Assembly: GCF_001612555.1 (NCBI RefSeq) | Contig: NZ_CP015111.1 | Coordinates: 1-64,000, forward strand | DNA length: 64,000 bases | Source: Acinetobacter sp. TGL-Y2 | GTDB taxonomy: Bacteria > Pseudomonadota > Gammaproteobacteria > Pseudomonadales > Moraxellaceae | Direction: 5' to 3' | Shown: positions 33,912-42,573 of the stretch, one piece after another | Position numbering within the stretch: position 1 is the first letter of the stretch | How the letters are laid out: each line of letters begins with the position of its first letter | The notes under the pieces: model-generated | What the model saw: the letters and a program-made list of their open reading frames with translations, nothing else | Database searches by the model: none | What the model was told of the DNA's origin: nothing | Translations under genes and position numbers: made by a program

Positions 33912-34928
33912 TCAACCAAATACTCGAAAGTTAAATATGCTTTCATCAATTAAGCTTTTTTCAAATGCTTCTAGATCAAACATATAACCGCTATTAAGCT
34001 CATTAATAAACTTTCCATCTTGCCAACCAACGATTCCAACAGCCTCACCACTCGGATTAGCAAAAGTATGATTTGTAATGGTCCACTTCGGCTCGACTTT
34101 TCCAAAATTGTGAGAACGCATCCCCCCTACTGGGAATAGCACTAATTTACTCATTGTCCAGATTAGAAATTTCAGACTGTTTTCTGCATTACCTGAGAGC
34201 TTCATTGTCTGCTTAACACTGGTTCCAGCATCTAAGGCTTCAACTCCATAGTTCAGCCTGCGAACTGTTTCCTTGGACCCGATTTTTTTATTCTTTACTT
34301 GGTCTACTTGTTTATTTAAATCATTTAATTGCTCAAGTAAGTTGTCTTTGGCTTCAATATTGGTTGCAACACGGCGCTCATTGTTGATATTTCTAATCTG
34401 TAGCTTAAGCGCACGAAGTTCGGGTGCAAACTCCCCGTCCTCATTCAATATTTTATCTAGGACCGCATGTTCTGATTCCAGAATATATTGCTTAAATTCA
34501 TCAAACTGATCTGAGATGTGAGATCGACTGCTTATATTTGTCTTCATCAATGCACTTTTAGGAGCAATGCCATTGCCGACACCTAACGCACCCGCAAGGC
34601 CCCAACGTCCATATAAATCTATAAGCGGATTCATCTTGCGTACTGGTACATTTGAACCAATACCGGTTGCACGTTCTTTTGATATTAAATCGTTTGTATC
34701 AACACCTTTCCCAAGCATATAATGCTCATGAATAGAGAACGTTAATCCATTTTGTTTATAGACCTCTACAAGGCATCTATAACTCGCAAAACGTAACCAT
34801 CCACGCAAAGTTGATGCAGGCACTATAGGGTCGCCGTGTACATTCAGAGGAAAGTGGTTATTGTTTGGCACGTTCACGGTAAATGGCTCTAAAAGCTCAA
34901 TACGTCCGTTCAATTCAAAATAGTTCAT
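33912..34928 (-). CDS. csf2: Csf2-like Cas7 backbone protein, type IV CRISPR
   Basis: 338 aa, the usual Csf2 length. The RAMP-type start (MNYFELNGRIELLEPFTVNV), VPASTLRGWLRFASYR (the Cas7 P-x-S-S-x-K/RG turn) and the Gly-rich GRWGLAGALGVGNGIAPKSA and GTSVKQTMKLSGN segments fit Cas7/Csf2. Several copies would coat the crRNA spacer. It follows csf3 by 14 bases with GGGGGA as ribosome site. The gene pair is separated from csf1-csf5-csf4 by ~7 kb. Assigned from motifs and from the complete csf set in the window. Confidence 0.82.
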   Translation of the reverse strand: MNYFELNGRIELLEPFTVNVPNNNHFPLNVHGDPIVPASTLRGWLRFASYRCLVEVYKQNGLTFSIHEHYMLGKGVDTNDLISKERATGIGSNVPVRKMNPLIDLYGRWGLAGALGVGNGIAPKSALMKTNISSRSHISDQFDEFKQYILESEHAVLDKILNEDGEFAPELRALKLQIRNINNERRVATNIEAKDNLLEQLNDLNKQVDQVKNKKIGSKETVRRLNYGVEALDAGTSVKQTMKLSGNAENSLKFLIWTMSKLVLFPVGGMRSHNFGKVEPKWTITNHTFANPSGEAVGIVGWQDGKFINELNSGYMFDLEAFEKSLIDESIFNFRVFG

Positions 34929-34942
34929 TCATCCCCCTACAT

Positions 34943-35605
34943 TTAAACAACCAATGTGTTGCCAATAGGAATATAGCAGTCAACGATGTCACTGCTTTTG
35001 TAATTTGGCTTATATCGGCATGATTTGACAGGTTCATTGCGTGACATATAGAACATAGACTTCGGCAAAATTCGGTTTAGTTTTTCATCCAAAAACCAAC
35101 TGTGATCATCCACAATTCTAGTGACCTTAACCTTTTCTATTTCACCAAACCCTGAATTTGACTGCAGCCCAATACCAAGGATGCTATTTAGATAAAATTG
35201 GATTTTTTCATGATTGCCATGAGCGAAGAAAATAATGCGCTTTACTTGCGTTGCTAATTTTAGAGTGAACTTTCTGCAAAACACCCCCTCATTTTCTTTA
35301 ATGCTTTTTTTGACTTTCGTTAATACGCCATCAAACTCATTCCAGTCGGTGCGGGTTATTCTCGTTATTTCTTTGGCCACGATATTATTGCTACTGCTTT
35401 TTTCATAAAGTGCTTGAGATGCGTGATAAACATCGTGCGATTTTGATAAGGTTTCATCTAATACTTCGATGATTTTTTCATGACTGTTATTCATTGAGTA
35501 GATGGCCCAGTACAGCAAGCCATCCAAATGAATAGGGTGTGTGTTTGAGTGTACGATAGAGGTCATCATATCCACCTCTATGCGTAGAGGATTAAATTCA
35601 GACAT
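34943..35605 (-). CDS. csf3: Csf3-like Cas5 protein, type IV CRISPR
   Basis: About 220 aa, typical for Csf3. N-terminal RAMP strand (LRIEVDMMTSIVHSNTHPIH) with DGLLYWAIYS, and a Gly-rich loop LGIGLQSNSGFGEIEKVKVT near residues 145-165 characteristic of Cas5/RAMP proteins. Expected to cap the crRNA 5' handle. GGAA lies six bases before ATG 35605; ATG 35611 is also possible. First gene of the csf3-csf2 pair. Confidence 0.8.
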   Translation of the reverse strand: MSEFNPLRIEVDMMTSIVHSNTHPIHLDGLLYWAIYSMNNSHEKIIEVLDETLSKSHDVYHASQALYEKSSSNNIVAKEITRITRTDWNEFDGVLTKVKKSIKENEGVFCRKFTLKLATQVKRIIFFAHGNHEKIQFYLNSILGIGLQSNSGFGEIEKVKVTRIVDDHSWFLDEKLNRILPKSMFYMSRNEPVKSCRYKPNYKSSDIVDCYIPIGNTLVV

Positions 35606-35726
35606 ACGCATTTCCGAAAAGGAATGTTATTTCGGATAGATTATATTCTTTTTTAAAAAAATTAAATAGAAAATATCAATTTATAATCTAATATTTATCT
35701 ATCGTTTATTTATATTTATAATTATA

Positions 35727-36332
35727 TCAATGCATCAAGCTTGAGGAATGGACTTCATTAGCTAGGCTGTGGCTTATTATATCTTTGAATTCATTACGGA
35801 AAATAGGGTCCGAAAAACTACTAATATCTTCAACAATTTGCTTGCAATAAGAATTTACATGTACTGCATTTGGTGATTTAAAAATGGAACTTTTAATTAC
35901 TTTGATTTTACGACTTTGACCAGAAATACATGCACCATAGATATATTGGTTTCTACGCATCATCATCGCTTTATAAATGGAATTAAATATTTTGCTTGCC
36001 ACCAATGAATCAGCTTCTACTCCAATAAAAGTGAAGCTATAAATTGTTTTTGCTTTACCTATAACCTTAATCTTTTCTCGTTTAGAAATAGCAATCATAC
36101 ACCGAAACAACTTACTCAAATTGTTTGCAAGCTCAAATTCCCAGCCATCATCATCAAGATACTCAAATTCCACTGATGGGCTTCTATTAACAGATAAGAT
36201 TTGTTCTTCTTTACTATATTTCGGCAAAGAGCAATATGCGAAGTATAAGGCTTCGTTAATTTCTTCGTTAGACTTGTTTTGACAGTCTTCGAATCTCAAC
36301 AATATCTTATCTACCTTGTTTGCATATTGCAT
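35727..36332 (-). CDS. DUF2786/DUF7168-like protein
   Basis: 201 aa. KVDKILLRFEDCQN near the start, then WEFELANNLSKLFRCMIA and FTFIGVEADSLVASKIFNSI, resemble the DUF2786 plus DUF7168 arrangement of small phage/plasmid proteins thought to act on DNA. The match is by pattern only. GAGGC precedes ATG 36332. It lies 122 bases upstream of csf3 on the same strand, the gap being AT-rich and probably promoter-bearing. Confidence 0.5.
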   Translation of the reverse strand: MQYANKVDKILLRFEDCQNKSNEEINEALYFAYCSLPKYSKEEQILSVNRSPSVEFEYLDDDGWEFELANNLSKLFRCMIAISKREKIKVIGKAKTIYSFTFIGVEADSLVASKIFNSIYKAMMMRRNQYIYGACISGQSRKIKVIKSSIFKSPNAVHVNSYCKQIVEDISSFSDPIFRNEFKDIISHSLANEVHSSSLMH

Positions 36333-37129
36333 TTAAGCCTCTATTTAAAATTATCCAGAACTACCACCCATGGCCTCATTAATATTAATTAGCTTCAAAC
36401 CAACCATATTGCCAATTTAATAAAAATACATGTCAGATTTTTAATTATTGTAAATTTTTATTATAAAAAATCAAGTAAAAATAAATCAGAATGCACTATT
36501 TTAATAAAACCCAAACTGCATTCAGCCTGCACACTTATTGGGCGTTTTTCTTGGTTATAATATAAACATAAAAATGCCAAAAACCCCATATAACAAGGGA
36601 TTCAGCAATGTCGAAAATGTTACCAAACGCTAAATAAACTTTACCGTTTGGTAAAATACAAAGTGCCTGTTTTCACCGTAAAACTATAAAAACAACAAGT
36701 TACTTTTATTTTACAATCATTACACTAAGTTACAATAATATTAAAATAAAAAATGTACCTTATTGTCGATTTTATTTACTAAAAATAAAATAAATACTAA
36801 AACCAATTATTAAAAAAATAATAATCCTAAATAATTTTAATGATCGAGAAATATTCATATTTAAAAATTCAAAATCTCACTTAAAGAAAATTCTAGAACA
36901 ACAAGCGCCACCAAGCATAACCAAAACAAAAATAATAGATGATTATCTCAAAAATAATTTAAAGTTATTTTTTTGAATTTTAATTATTAAAATACAATAA
37001 CTTATAGCTTTTACATATAATTCAATTTCAAAACAGAACAGAATCAATAGATAAATAATAAATAATAAAATCTATTAATATTTATTAAATTATTATAATA
37101 TTAAGATATCAACACAGAGAATCTACAAC
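36333..37129. other. Divergent gene-free region between csf3 side and the four-paralogue operon
   Basis: About 800 bases without a convincing ORF, extremely AT-rich, with many A/T tracts. It contains a 35-base dyad (36620-36654) and should hold promoters for the leftward and rightward operons. AT tracts of this kind are expected H-NS targets. Confidence 0.4.
36620..36654. promoter_or_regulatory. TTACCAAACG/CGTTTGGTAA dyad
   Basis: Perfect 10-base inverted arms with a 15-base AT-rich spacer, in the gene-free region between divergent operons. Candidate operator, or a partition-type site if bound by a plasmid protein. Confidence 0.5.
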
Positions 37130-38296
37130 ATGGAAATCTTATACTCAGAATTGCCTGATGAACGATCAGTTTTTCATCAAAAAAAAGATGCTTCTCTCAT
37201 CATCGACAACCTTACGGCATTCTCTACCGCACTGCCTTATCTCGACTCGCCTATAAATCAGGGAAATAAACTCTTAAATCAAATCCAAGAAAATGTAACG
37301 CATATACACAGCTCCAATGAACTTCTTCTGTCAATTGCAATATTTCTATTTAAACAAGATCAAGATCGACTAAAGCCCAAACTTGATGCAATCACCCTTG
37401 CCTTAAATGAGGGTATTGCTTTGGCTCAATCGAATAAGTCTGATTTCAGCCTTTGCATAGACAAACTGGAAAAAATTCATGAGAACTTACTTGAATCAAA
37501 TTATAAAAATGATTTATTGGCCATACTTGCTCAAAATCGTTTAAAACTAGCCAATATTTCACAGCAAACAGAATTCGCCGTGAATTTTATGGAGCGACTT
37601 GAGAATTATAGAGACATCAAGCTATTCCATCTCAATGAGGCTCTACAGCTTAAAATTAAAGAAATACCTACTGTATTGACAGCTACAGCCTTAAATGACA
37701 AATGTTTAAGTGCAATTAATAAGCATAAGCACTTTATAAAAACATGCCGATTTCTAATTTGCATTGCCTTATTCGCAGCTTCTTGGAATCTAATGGCGAC
37801 ACATTTCCAATTAACATGGGAAACCGTAAAAGCCATTGAAGTTAGCACCACTCCCTCTGTATCTGAATATTCCGGCTCATTTCGCAACTTAACCTCAACA
37901 CTGGAAGAATCTGCAGAGACTTTAAAAAAATTCTTTTACTACCCTCTTAAATTTGCTCTATTGCTAGGTATGATCGTGTCAGGCATAGGAATTTTGTCTG
38001 GTATTTCTCAATACAAAAAAGAATCAGGACTTATTTTTGCTGGTTTGTTTACTGGTGGGTTCTTTTACGCACTTTTGATAGGCGTTGAATACCTTTTCGG
38101 CCCCAAAGCTCCAGAAAATATTAAAGAAATCACAATGGTTTCAACTATTGAGTTTATGCATTTAAGCCAAAACTTTACTATCGCTATGTTAATTATTAGT
38201 ATTTTTATATTTTTTACGATCATCTGGAAAAAACAGTCAGATAAAAAAGTTTTTGACGCAATAAAGCTTTTCCAAAAACAAAATCATGAAAAGTAG
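37130..38296 (+). CDS. Coiled-coil membrane protein, paralogue 1 of 4
   Basis: 388 aa. The N-terminal ~190 residues are helical (LIIDNLTAFSTALPYLDSPI; LAILAQNRLKLANISQQTEF; MERLENYRDIKLFHLNEAL). Then come about four membrane helices (~200-217, ~268-288, ~298-316, ~345-365) and a short cytoplasmic tail. Shares these blocks in the same order with the next three genes, at low identity. No known family. First gene of a six-gene plus-strand operon ending at mini-array 4. Confidence 0.7.
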   Translation: MEILYSELPDERSVFHQKKDASLIIDNLTAFSTALPYLDSPINQGNKLLNQIQENVTHIHSSNELLLSIAIFLFKQDQDRLKPKLDAITLALNEGIALAQSNKSDFSLCIDKLEKIHENLLESNYKNDLLAILAQNRLKLANISQQTEFAVNFMERLENYRDIKLFHLNEALQLKIKEIPTVLTATALNDKCLSAINKHKHFIKTCRFLICIALFAASWNLMATHFQLTWETVKAIEVSTTPSVSEYSGSFRNLTSTLEESAETLKKFFYYPLKFALLLGMIVSGIGILSGISQYKKESGLIFAGLFTGGFFYALLIGVEYLFGPKAPENIKEITMVSTIEFMHLSQNFTIAMLIISIFIFFTIIWKKQSDKKVFDAIKLFQKQNHEK

Positions 38297-38329
38297 CCAA
38301 TAATTGACTCTAGTTAGGTTTAAGAAAAT

Positions 38330-39502
38330 ATGAATACACTTATTGATATACCAGATGAACAAAAGCTAAAGACTAAAGCAAAATCAATTATTGAAAATCT
38401 GACAAATTTATCTCCTACTTTGCATTTTTTAAACGAACCACTGGTAGATGGTGATCAGCATTTAGCGAATTTTCAGCTTGAAGTCAAAAATATAAATAGC
38501 TCACATCCTTTAAGTGAGTCTATTTCTTTATACCTTTTCAGTCGGCGTAAAACTGGCTTAAAAGCTGAGCTTGAAGAAATTCTTGGCCGGATTAACATCG
38601 CACTTGAACGCGCCAATAAATTGCTTAGTGGTTATAGCTATTCTCTTAATGAATTAAAAGAGACTCAGTGTTTAATGTCTGAATCTGAATATAAAAATAA
38701 TTTATTTTCAATCATTGTTCAAAATGAGTTGAAGTTGGCCAACATGCAACAACAACTAGATCACGGAGTATCCAAGGCAAATAAGTTAGAAAGTTTTATC
38801 GATATAAATTTATATCACTTTAACGAAACAATGACGCTGAAGTATGACCTCTCAAATAAACTCCCAAACTTACCTGAAATACAGTCACAAATTAAAAAAT
38901 TTGAATCCAGCTATTCTTTCACCAAGATTGTTTTATCTTGGTTTTCGGGATTTATGCTATTCATTTCTTTTTCTAATTTTCTGGTATCAAATTTTGTAAT
39001 TCAATATAAGTCAGTCATTGAAAAAGAAGTTCCTCTTGTTAAAGAGATCAGTGATTTCTCTCCCCTTTCGAAAGCTTCTGCCAGTATAAGTAAATCAGTA
39101 GATACTGTAGCCACTTTTGGCAATGGCCTTATGATACTTGCCAGCATTCCACTTGTTGCCAGTGGTGTAGTTCATCTTTGGCAACATTTTGCAAAACCTC
39201 TTGAGCGAACTCATGAATCATCCCTACAAGATGCTATTCACTATTTAATTGGAGGTTTTGGCATTTTATTAATTAATCATCTTTGTCAAAAAATGTTAGC
39301 GCCAGAAGTTAAAACCATAGAAGTCCCAACTATCATTACTTACGAATTTTATAATTTAGGAACCGCAGCAAGCTTATATACACTCTGCATTTCACTAACA
39401 GCAATATTAATTTTATTTCTATATATCCGGTACAAGGCTGAACCTGTTAACTTAATCAAGCTCTTTAAGGATGCAACAAAGAGCCAAGGAGCTGAGCATT
39501 GA
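38330..39502 (+). CDS. Coiled-coil membrane protein, paralogue 2 of 4
   Basis: 390 aa. Same plan as its neighbours: KAKSIIENLTNLSPTLHFL at the start, YKNNLFSIIVQNELKLANMQ around 120-140, SFIDINLYHFNETM near 155-170, then four membrane helices with YEFYNLGTAASLY before the last. Its TGA overlaps the TTG start of the next gene. The family is unknown; tandem divergence suggests a hetero-oligomeric membrane complex (inference). Confidence 0.7.
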   Translation: MNTLIDIPDEQKLKTKAKSIIENLTNLSPTLHFLNEPLVDGDQHLANFQLEVKNINSSHPLSESISLYLFSRRKTGLKAELEEILGRINIALERANKLLSGYSYSLNELKETQCLMSESEYKNNLFSIIVQNELKLANMQQQLDHGVSKANKLESFIDINLYHFNETMTLKYDLSNKLPNLPEIQSQIKKFESSYSFTKIVLSWFSGFMLFISFSNFLVSNFVIQYKSVIEKEVPLVKEISDFSPLSKASASISKSVDTVATFGNGLMILASIPLVASGVVHLWQHFAKPLERTHESSLQDAIHYLIGGFGILLINHLCQKMLAPEVKTIEVPTIITYEFYNLGTAASLYTLCISLTAILILFLYIRYKAEPVNLIKLFKDATKSQGAEH

Positions 39503-40650
39503 ATACTTACGACCCTACTATGAATGACGACACATTGAAAAAGGAAGCTAAAGAGATTATTGAAATCCTTACAGGTCTTTCTCCCACTCTTGAGTATTTA
39601 AACAAACCCATTTCTGACAGTAATTTAGTCCTAAAGAATGTCGCCTCTAATATCACTGACATCACTGATAAACAGCCATTAGTTCAAATGATGGCCTTAT
39701 ATCAATATGAACAGCAGAGAACTTCGGTAAAATCTGAAATTGATGACTATATTCAACTACTAAAGAGTGGTGTATATAAAGGCACAACAACTTTAGATAG
39801 CTATGACGTATGCGTTAAACGACTAAAAGAGCTTTCTGAAAAACTCCCTGACTCCAACTTCAAATCTGATTTAAGCCCTATTGTTGCAAGTAATTTTTTG
39901 AAGCTGGCCACTATCGAAAATCAGATTCAAGGTGCTAAACAGCACATAGAGCGATTAGAAAACTTTTCTATTATTAATCTGTACCACATGAATGACGCCC
40001 TCTCCATAACAAATAGTCAGTCAAAACAGGCTCCAACGTTTGAACAGATTCAAAAGGAATATATTTCTTTTCAAAAAAAATATAATTTACTTACAAAATC
40101 TCTAACGGGGCTTCTTTTCGCTTTCATCATCCTTAGCATATACAACTTCTTGGCTTCAAAATTTGTAATGCAATTTGAAAGCAAACTCACAATGGGCTTA
40201 CAAAATAATAAATGGATTGAATTATCGTCAACATCGACCGGAATGACAATTTTTCTTATCTCATGTACTGCTATAACACTTACTTCATTTGTATTTATGT
40301 GTCATGCAATGCTGAAATATGGCAGGGAAGATGAAGGGACTGCGGTAGTAAGATGCATGATGGCTAGTCCATTTTTCGTCATTCCTGCTTTTATCGCTGG
40401 AATAATACATACAAATAATACAATAGCGGATGAAACAATCAAAAAATCCATTACAAAAGTTATTGAAACTATCACCACCTATGATTTTTATAGTTTAGGT
40501 ACAGCCGCTACTATTTTAATGAATCTAGTCGTTATTGTGATTGCCATAATCGGAATTCGAAACATGAATAAGAATAAAAAAATAATCAATTCATTCAATG
40601 AAGTTTTAAAACCAACCCAGATCAACACTGATAAAAATTCAGGAGTTTAA
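39499..40650 (+). CDS. Coiled-coil membrane protein, paralogue 3 of 4 (TTG start)
   Basis: 383 aa. KEAKEIIEILTGLSPTLEYL, FKSDLSPIVASNFLKLATIE, LENFSIINLYHMNDAL, then four membrane helices with YDFYSLGTAATILM. TTG at 39499 is preferred over ATG 39520: GGAG lies seven bases upstream, TTGA overlaps the previous stop, and the MNT N-terminus matches paralogues 2 and 4. Two bases separate its stop from the next ATG. Confidence 0.7.
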   Translation: MNTYDPTMNDDTLKKEAKEIIEILTGLSPTLEYLNKPISDSNLVLKNVASNITDITDKQPLVQMMALYQYEQQRTSVKSEIDDYIQLLKSGVYKGTTTLDSYDVCVKRLKELSEKLPDSNFKSDLSPIVASNFLKLATIENQIQGAKQHIERLENFSIINLYHMNDALSITNSQSKQAPTFEQIQKEYISFQKKYNLLTKSLTGLLFAFIILSIYNFLASKFVMQFESKLTMGLQNNKWIELSSTSTGMTIFLISCTAITLTSFVFMCHAMLKYGREDEGTAVVRCMMASPFFVIPAFIAGIIHTNNTIADETIKKSITKVIETITTYDFYSLGTAATILMNLVVIVIAIIGIRNMNKNKKIINSFNEVLKPTQINTDKNSGV

Positions 40651-40651
40651 A

Positions 40652-41773
40652 ATGAATACTTTTAAGAATGATATCAATAGTGCTGAAACTATAGCTGATA
40701 AAAAAGCAAAAGAAATGCTGACAACCCTTACGGCTCTTTCTTCTTCTATTTCATCTATAGAGCTTTCTATAACTGACAGCAATAGCCTAATCAAAGAGAC
40801 ACAGGATAAGCTTAAAAATATTACCAGTAAAATACCTTTACTGCAGTCAATTGGAATGTATCACTTCAACAATGAAAAAGATAATTTGGTAAAAAAATTA
40901 GAAGGGCATATAACTGATCTAAATAAAGGGAAAAATCAGGCTCAATATATTTCTACAAATTATAAATATTGTATTGATGAGTTAGAAACAATCTATCCTC
41001 AGCTAAAAGATGGTGATTTCAAACATGATATGATCGGAATTTTATCTGTTAATCGTTTGAAAGTAACACATATTGAACAGCAAATAGAACAAGCTGAAAA
41101 TCAAATTAAATTGATAGAACGCTATGCGTATGTAACCCTACATCATATTAATGATTCTTTTAACAATGGATTAAAAGCCACTCCAATTAAAACACATGAA
41201 CAACTTCAAAAAGACATAAATAAATATCATGATGATTTTGATAAAAGTCGCTTTACGCATATTATTTTAGTGATTGTATTTTCAATTTTGGCACTCTATA
41301 ACTATTTAGCAAGCACGTATCATATTACTTGGACGTCTATTGAGAAGATTTCTTCTGGTCGTGAAGTTGAGAATTTAACAAGTGTTGCCACTACTGCCAT
41401 TCCCGCAATGAGTAGCGCCGTTGGCTTCTTACTTATCGCATATATAGGTTTTCATTTCATGATGAACTCAAGAATACCTATTTTCGCAGTACTCATGATG
41501 CCCTTAACCATAATAATTCCTTACTTTTTCGGCAATATATTTGGTGATGAAACACTGGCCAGTAATGAAAATTTAGTATCTACCACAAAGGCAATTACAC
41601 ACACTATAGACTTTTTTAACTTAGGTTCTGCTGGCATATTTACGTTTTCATCCATGGCAATTTTAACTTTAAGCTACATTATTTATCGTACTTATAAAGT
41701 GAATGAAGTGAAAGCTGCCATTAGCTTATTAATGAATAAAAGTAATAATTTATTAATGGGGTTTAAAAAATGA
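40652..41773 (+). CDS. Coiled-coil membrane protein, paralogue 4 of 4
   Basis: 373 aa. KKAKEMLTTLTALSSSISSI, FKHDMIGILSVNRLKVTHIE, IERYAYVTLHHINDSF, then four membrane helices with IDFFNLGSAGIFTF before the last. AGGAG six bases before ATG. Its stop overlaps the next gene by four bases (ATGA). Same unknown family as paralogues 1-3. Confidence 0.7.
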   Translation: MNTFKNDINSAETIADKKAKEMLTTLTALSSSISSIELSITDSNSLIKETQDKLKNITSKIPLLQSIGMYHFNNEKDNLVKKLEGHITDLNKGKNQAQYISTNYKYCIDELETIYPQLKDGDFKHDMIGILSVNRLKVTHIEQQIEQAENQIKLIERYAYVTLHHINDSFNNGLKATPIKTHEQLQKDINKYHDDFDKSRFTHIILVIVFSILALYNYLASTYHITWTSIEKISSGREVENLTSVATTAIPAMSSAVGFLLIAYIGFHFMMNSRIPIFAVLMMPLTIIIPYFFGNIFGDETLASNENLVSTTKAITHTIDFFNLGSAGIFTFSSMAILTLSYIIYRTYKVNEVKAAISLLMNKSNNLLMGFKK

Positions 41774-42078
41774 TGTTGATTCGCTATACAGATGGATGGC
41801 TTAAATGGCTTTCTATTATTTTATTTTTTTTAGTTTTTTTATCTTTTGATGTATTTCAAGAATTGTTTTTTGTACCAAGTCTTAGAACCGTAATTGGCAT
41901 CTACTACTATGGGTTTTTCCCCACCTTCCTCATTTTTTTTATTCTTTCAATTGTTTTGGGTTGGTGGGTCAAAGATAGTGATCACTTTAACCTACAGAAT
42001 TACAAGTATACAAAACTATTTGAACTTTCAATTTTACTAGGTATTGGTTTTGGGTATTACATGTATTCTGTTAACTAA
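41770..42078 (+). CDS. Small three-helix membrane protein
   Basis: 102 aa, three membrane helices (~12-28, ~43-64, ~84-99). Starts within the stop of paralogue 4 (ATGA), so it is translationally coupled and probably a subunit or chaperone of the same membrane system. No recognised family. Confidence 0.65.
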   Translation: MMLIRYTDGWLKWLSIILFFLVFLSFDVFQELFFVPSLRTVIGIYYYGFFPTFLIFFILSIVLGWWVKDSDHFNLQNYKYTKLFELSILLGIGFGYYMYSVN

Positions 42079-42139
42079 AACTATTATAACTACAAGGTCT
42101 CATGGTCTAAAAAACCATAATTTAATAAGGGTTTAATTT

Positions 42140-42361
42140 ATGCTTTATCAGAAACGCGATATTAATCATATTGTAGAAAATTTAAAAAATACTGAAACAA
42201 CACATGTTAATCGATTTAATGTCGAATATAAAAAATCATCTAAGAACCCAGATGATCTTGCTTCATTACTAGAAGATGACGGTCAATCGGGTATTTGGAT
42301 TGAATCAAAATTTAGCAATCATGAGTTGGATACCGCTATATTCTTAGAAATCAATAATTGA
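42140..42361 (+). CDS. Small acidic protein upstream of mini-array 4
   Basis: 73 aa, soluble (NHIVENLKNTETTHVNRFNV; LASLLEDDGQSGIWIES). AAGGG upstream of ATG 42140. Last gene of the four-paralogue operon. Its stop lies 24 bases before the first repeat of mini-array 4, so the array's -10 box overlaps the region just after the stop. No known family. Confidence 0.55.
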   Translation: MLYQKRDINHIVENLKNTETTHVNRFNVEYKKSSKNPDDLASLLEDDGQSGIWIESKFSNHELDTAIFLEINN

Positions 42362-42369
42362 TAGAGTTG

Positions 42370-42378
42370 TGCTAAAAT
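42370..42378 (+). promoter_or_regulatory. Extended -10 box of CRISPR mini-array 4
   Basis: TGCTAAAAT (from 42370), almost identical in sequence and position to the box of array 3, 14 bases before the stem of the first repeat. Confidence 0.5.
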
Positions 42379-42385
42379 TAATGTT

Positions 42386-42530
42386 GTTACATATCGCACA
42401 TGCGGTTTTTAGATATTGAGAGATCAAGTGAATAATTTGAATATTGCTACCTATCGCACATGCGGTTCATAGGCAAGGACGCGCTTTTAGGCACAAAAAC
42501 CAGCTACATATCGCACATGCGGTTTTGACA
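42386..42530 (+). CRISPR. CRISPR mini-array 4 (three repeats, two spacers)
   Basis: Repeats at 42386-42413, 42446-42473 and 42503-42530, core ATCGCACATGCGGTTTT with divergent ends (GGTTCATAGG in the second, GGTTTTGACA in the last). Spacers 42414-42445 (32) and 42474-42502 (29). It lies between the four-paralogue operon and csf4, reading toward csf4 from the opposite strand, and is the array closest to cas genes. A short terminator follows. Confidence 0.88.
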
Positions 42531-42541
42531 ATACCAGTATC

Positions 42542-42562
42542 CTTTCTATTTGAAAGTTTTTC
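42542..42562 (+). terminator. Probable terminator of mini-array 4
   Basis: Short CTTTC/GAAAG hairpin followed by TTTTTCTT, 11 bases after the last repeat. Weak stem but right position. Confidence 0.5.
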
Positions 42563-42573
42563 TTATGCTTTTC

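Noticed and set aside
3201..42530. Mini-arrays as ordinary intergenic REP-type elements or terminators
   Set aside because: The strict 60-base period, 28-nt unit, variable unique 32-nt interiors and presence of csf genes with a Cas6-type enzyme fit CRISPR better; terminators lie separately after three arrays.
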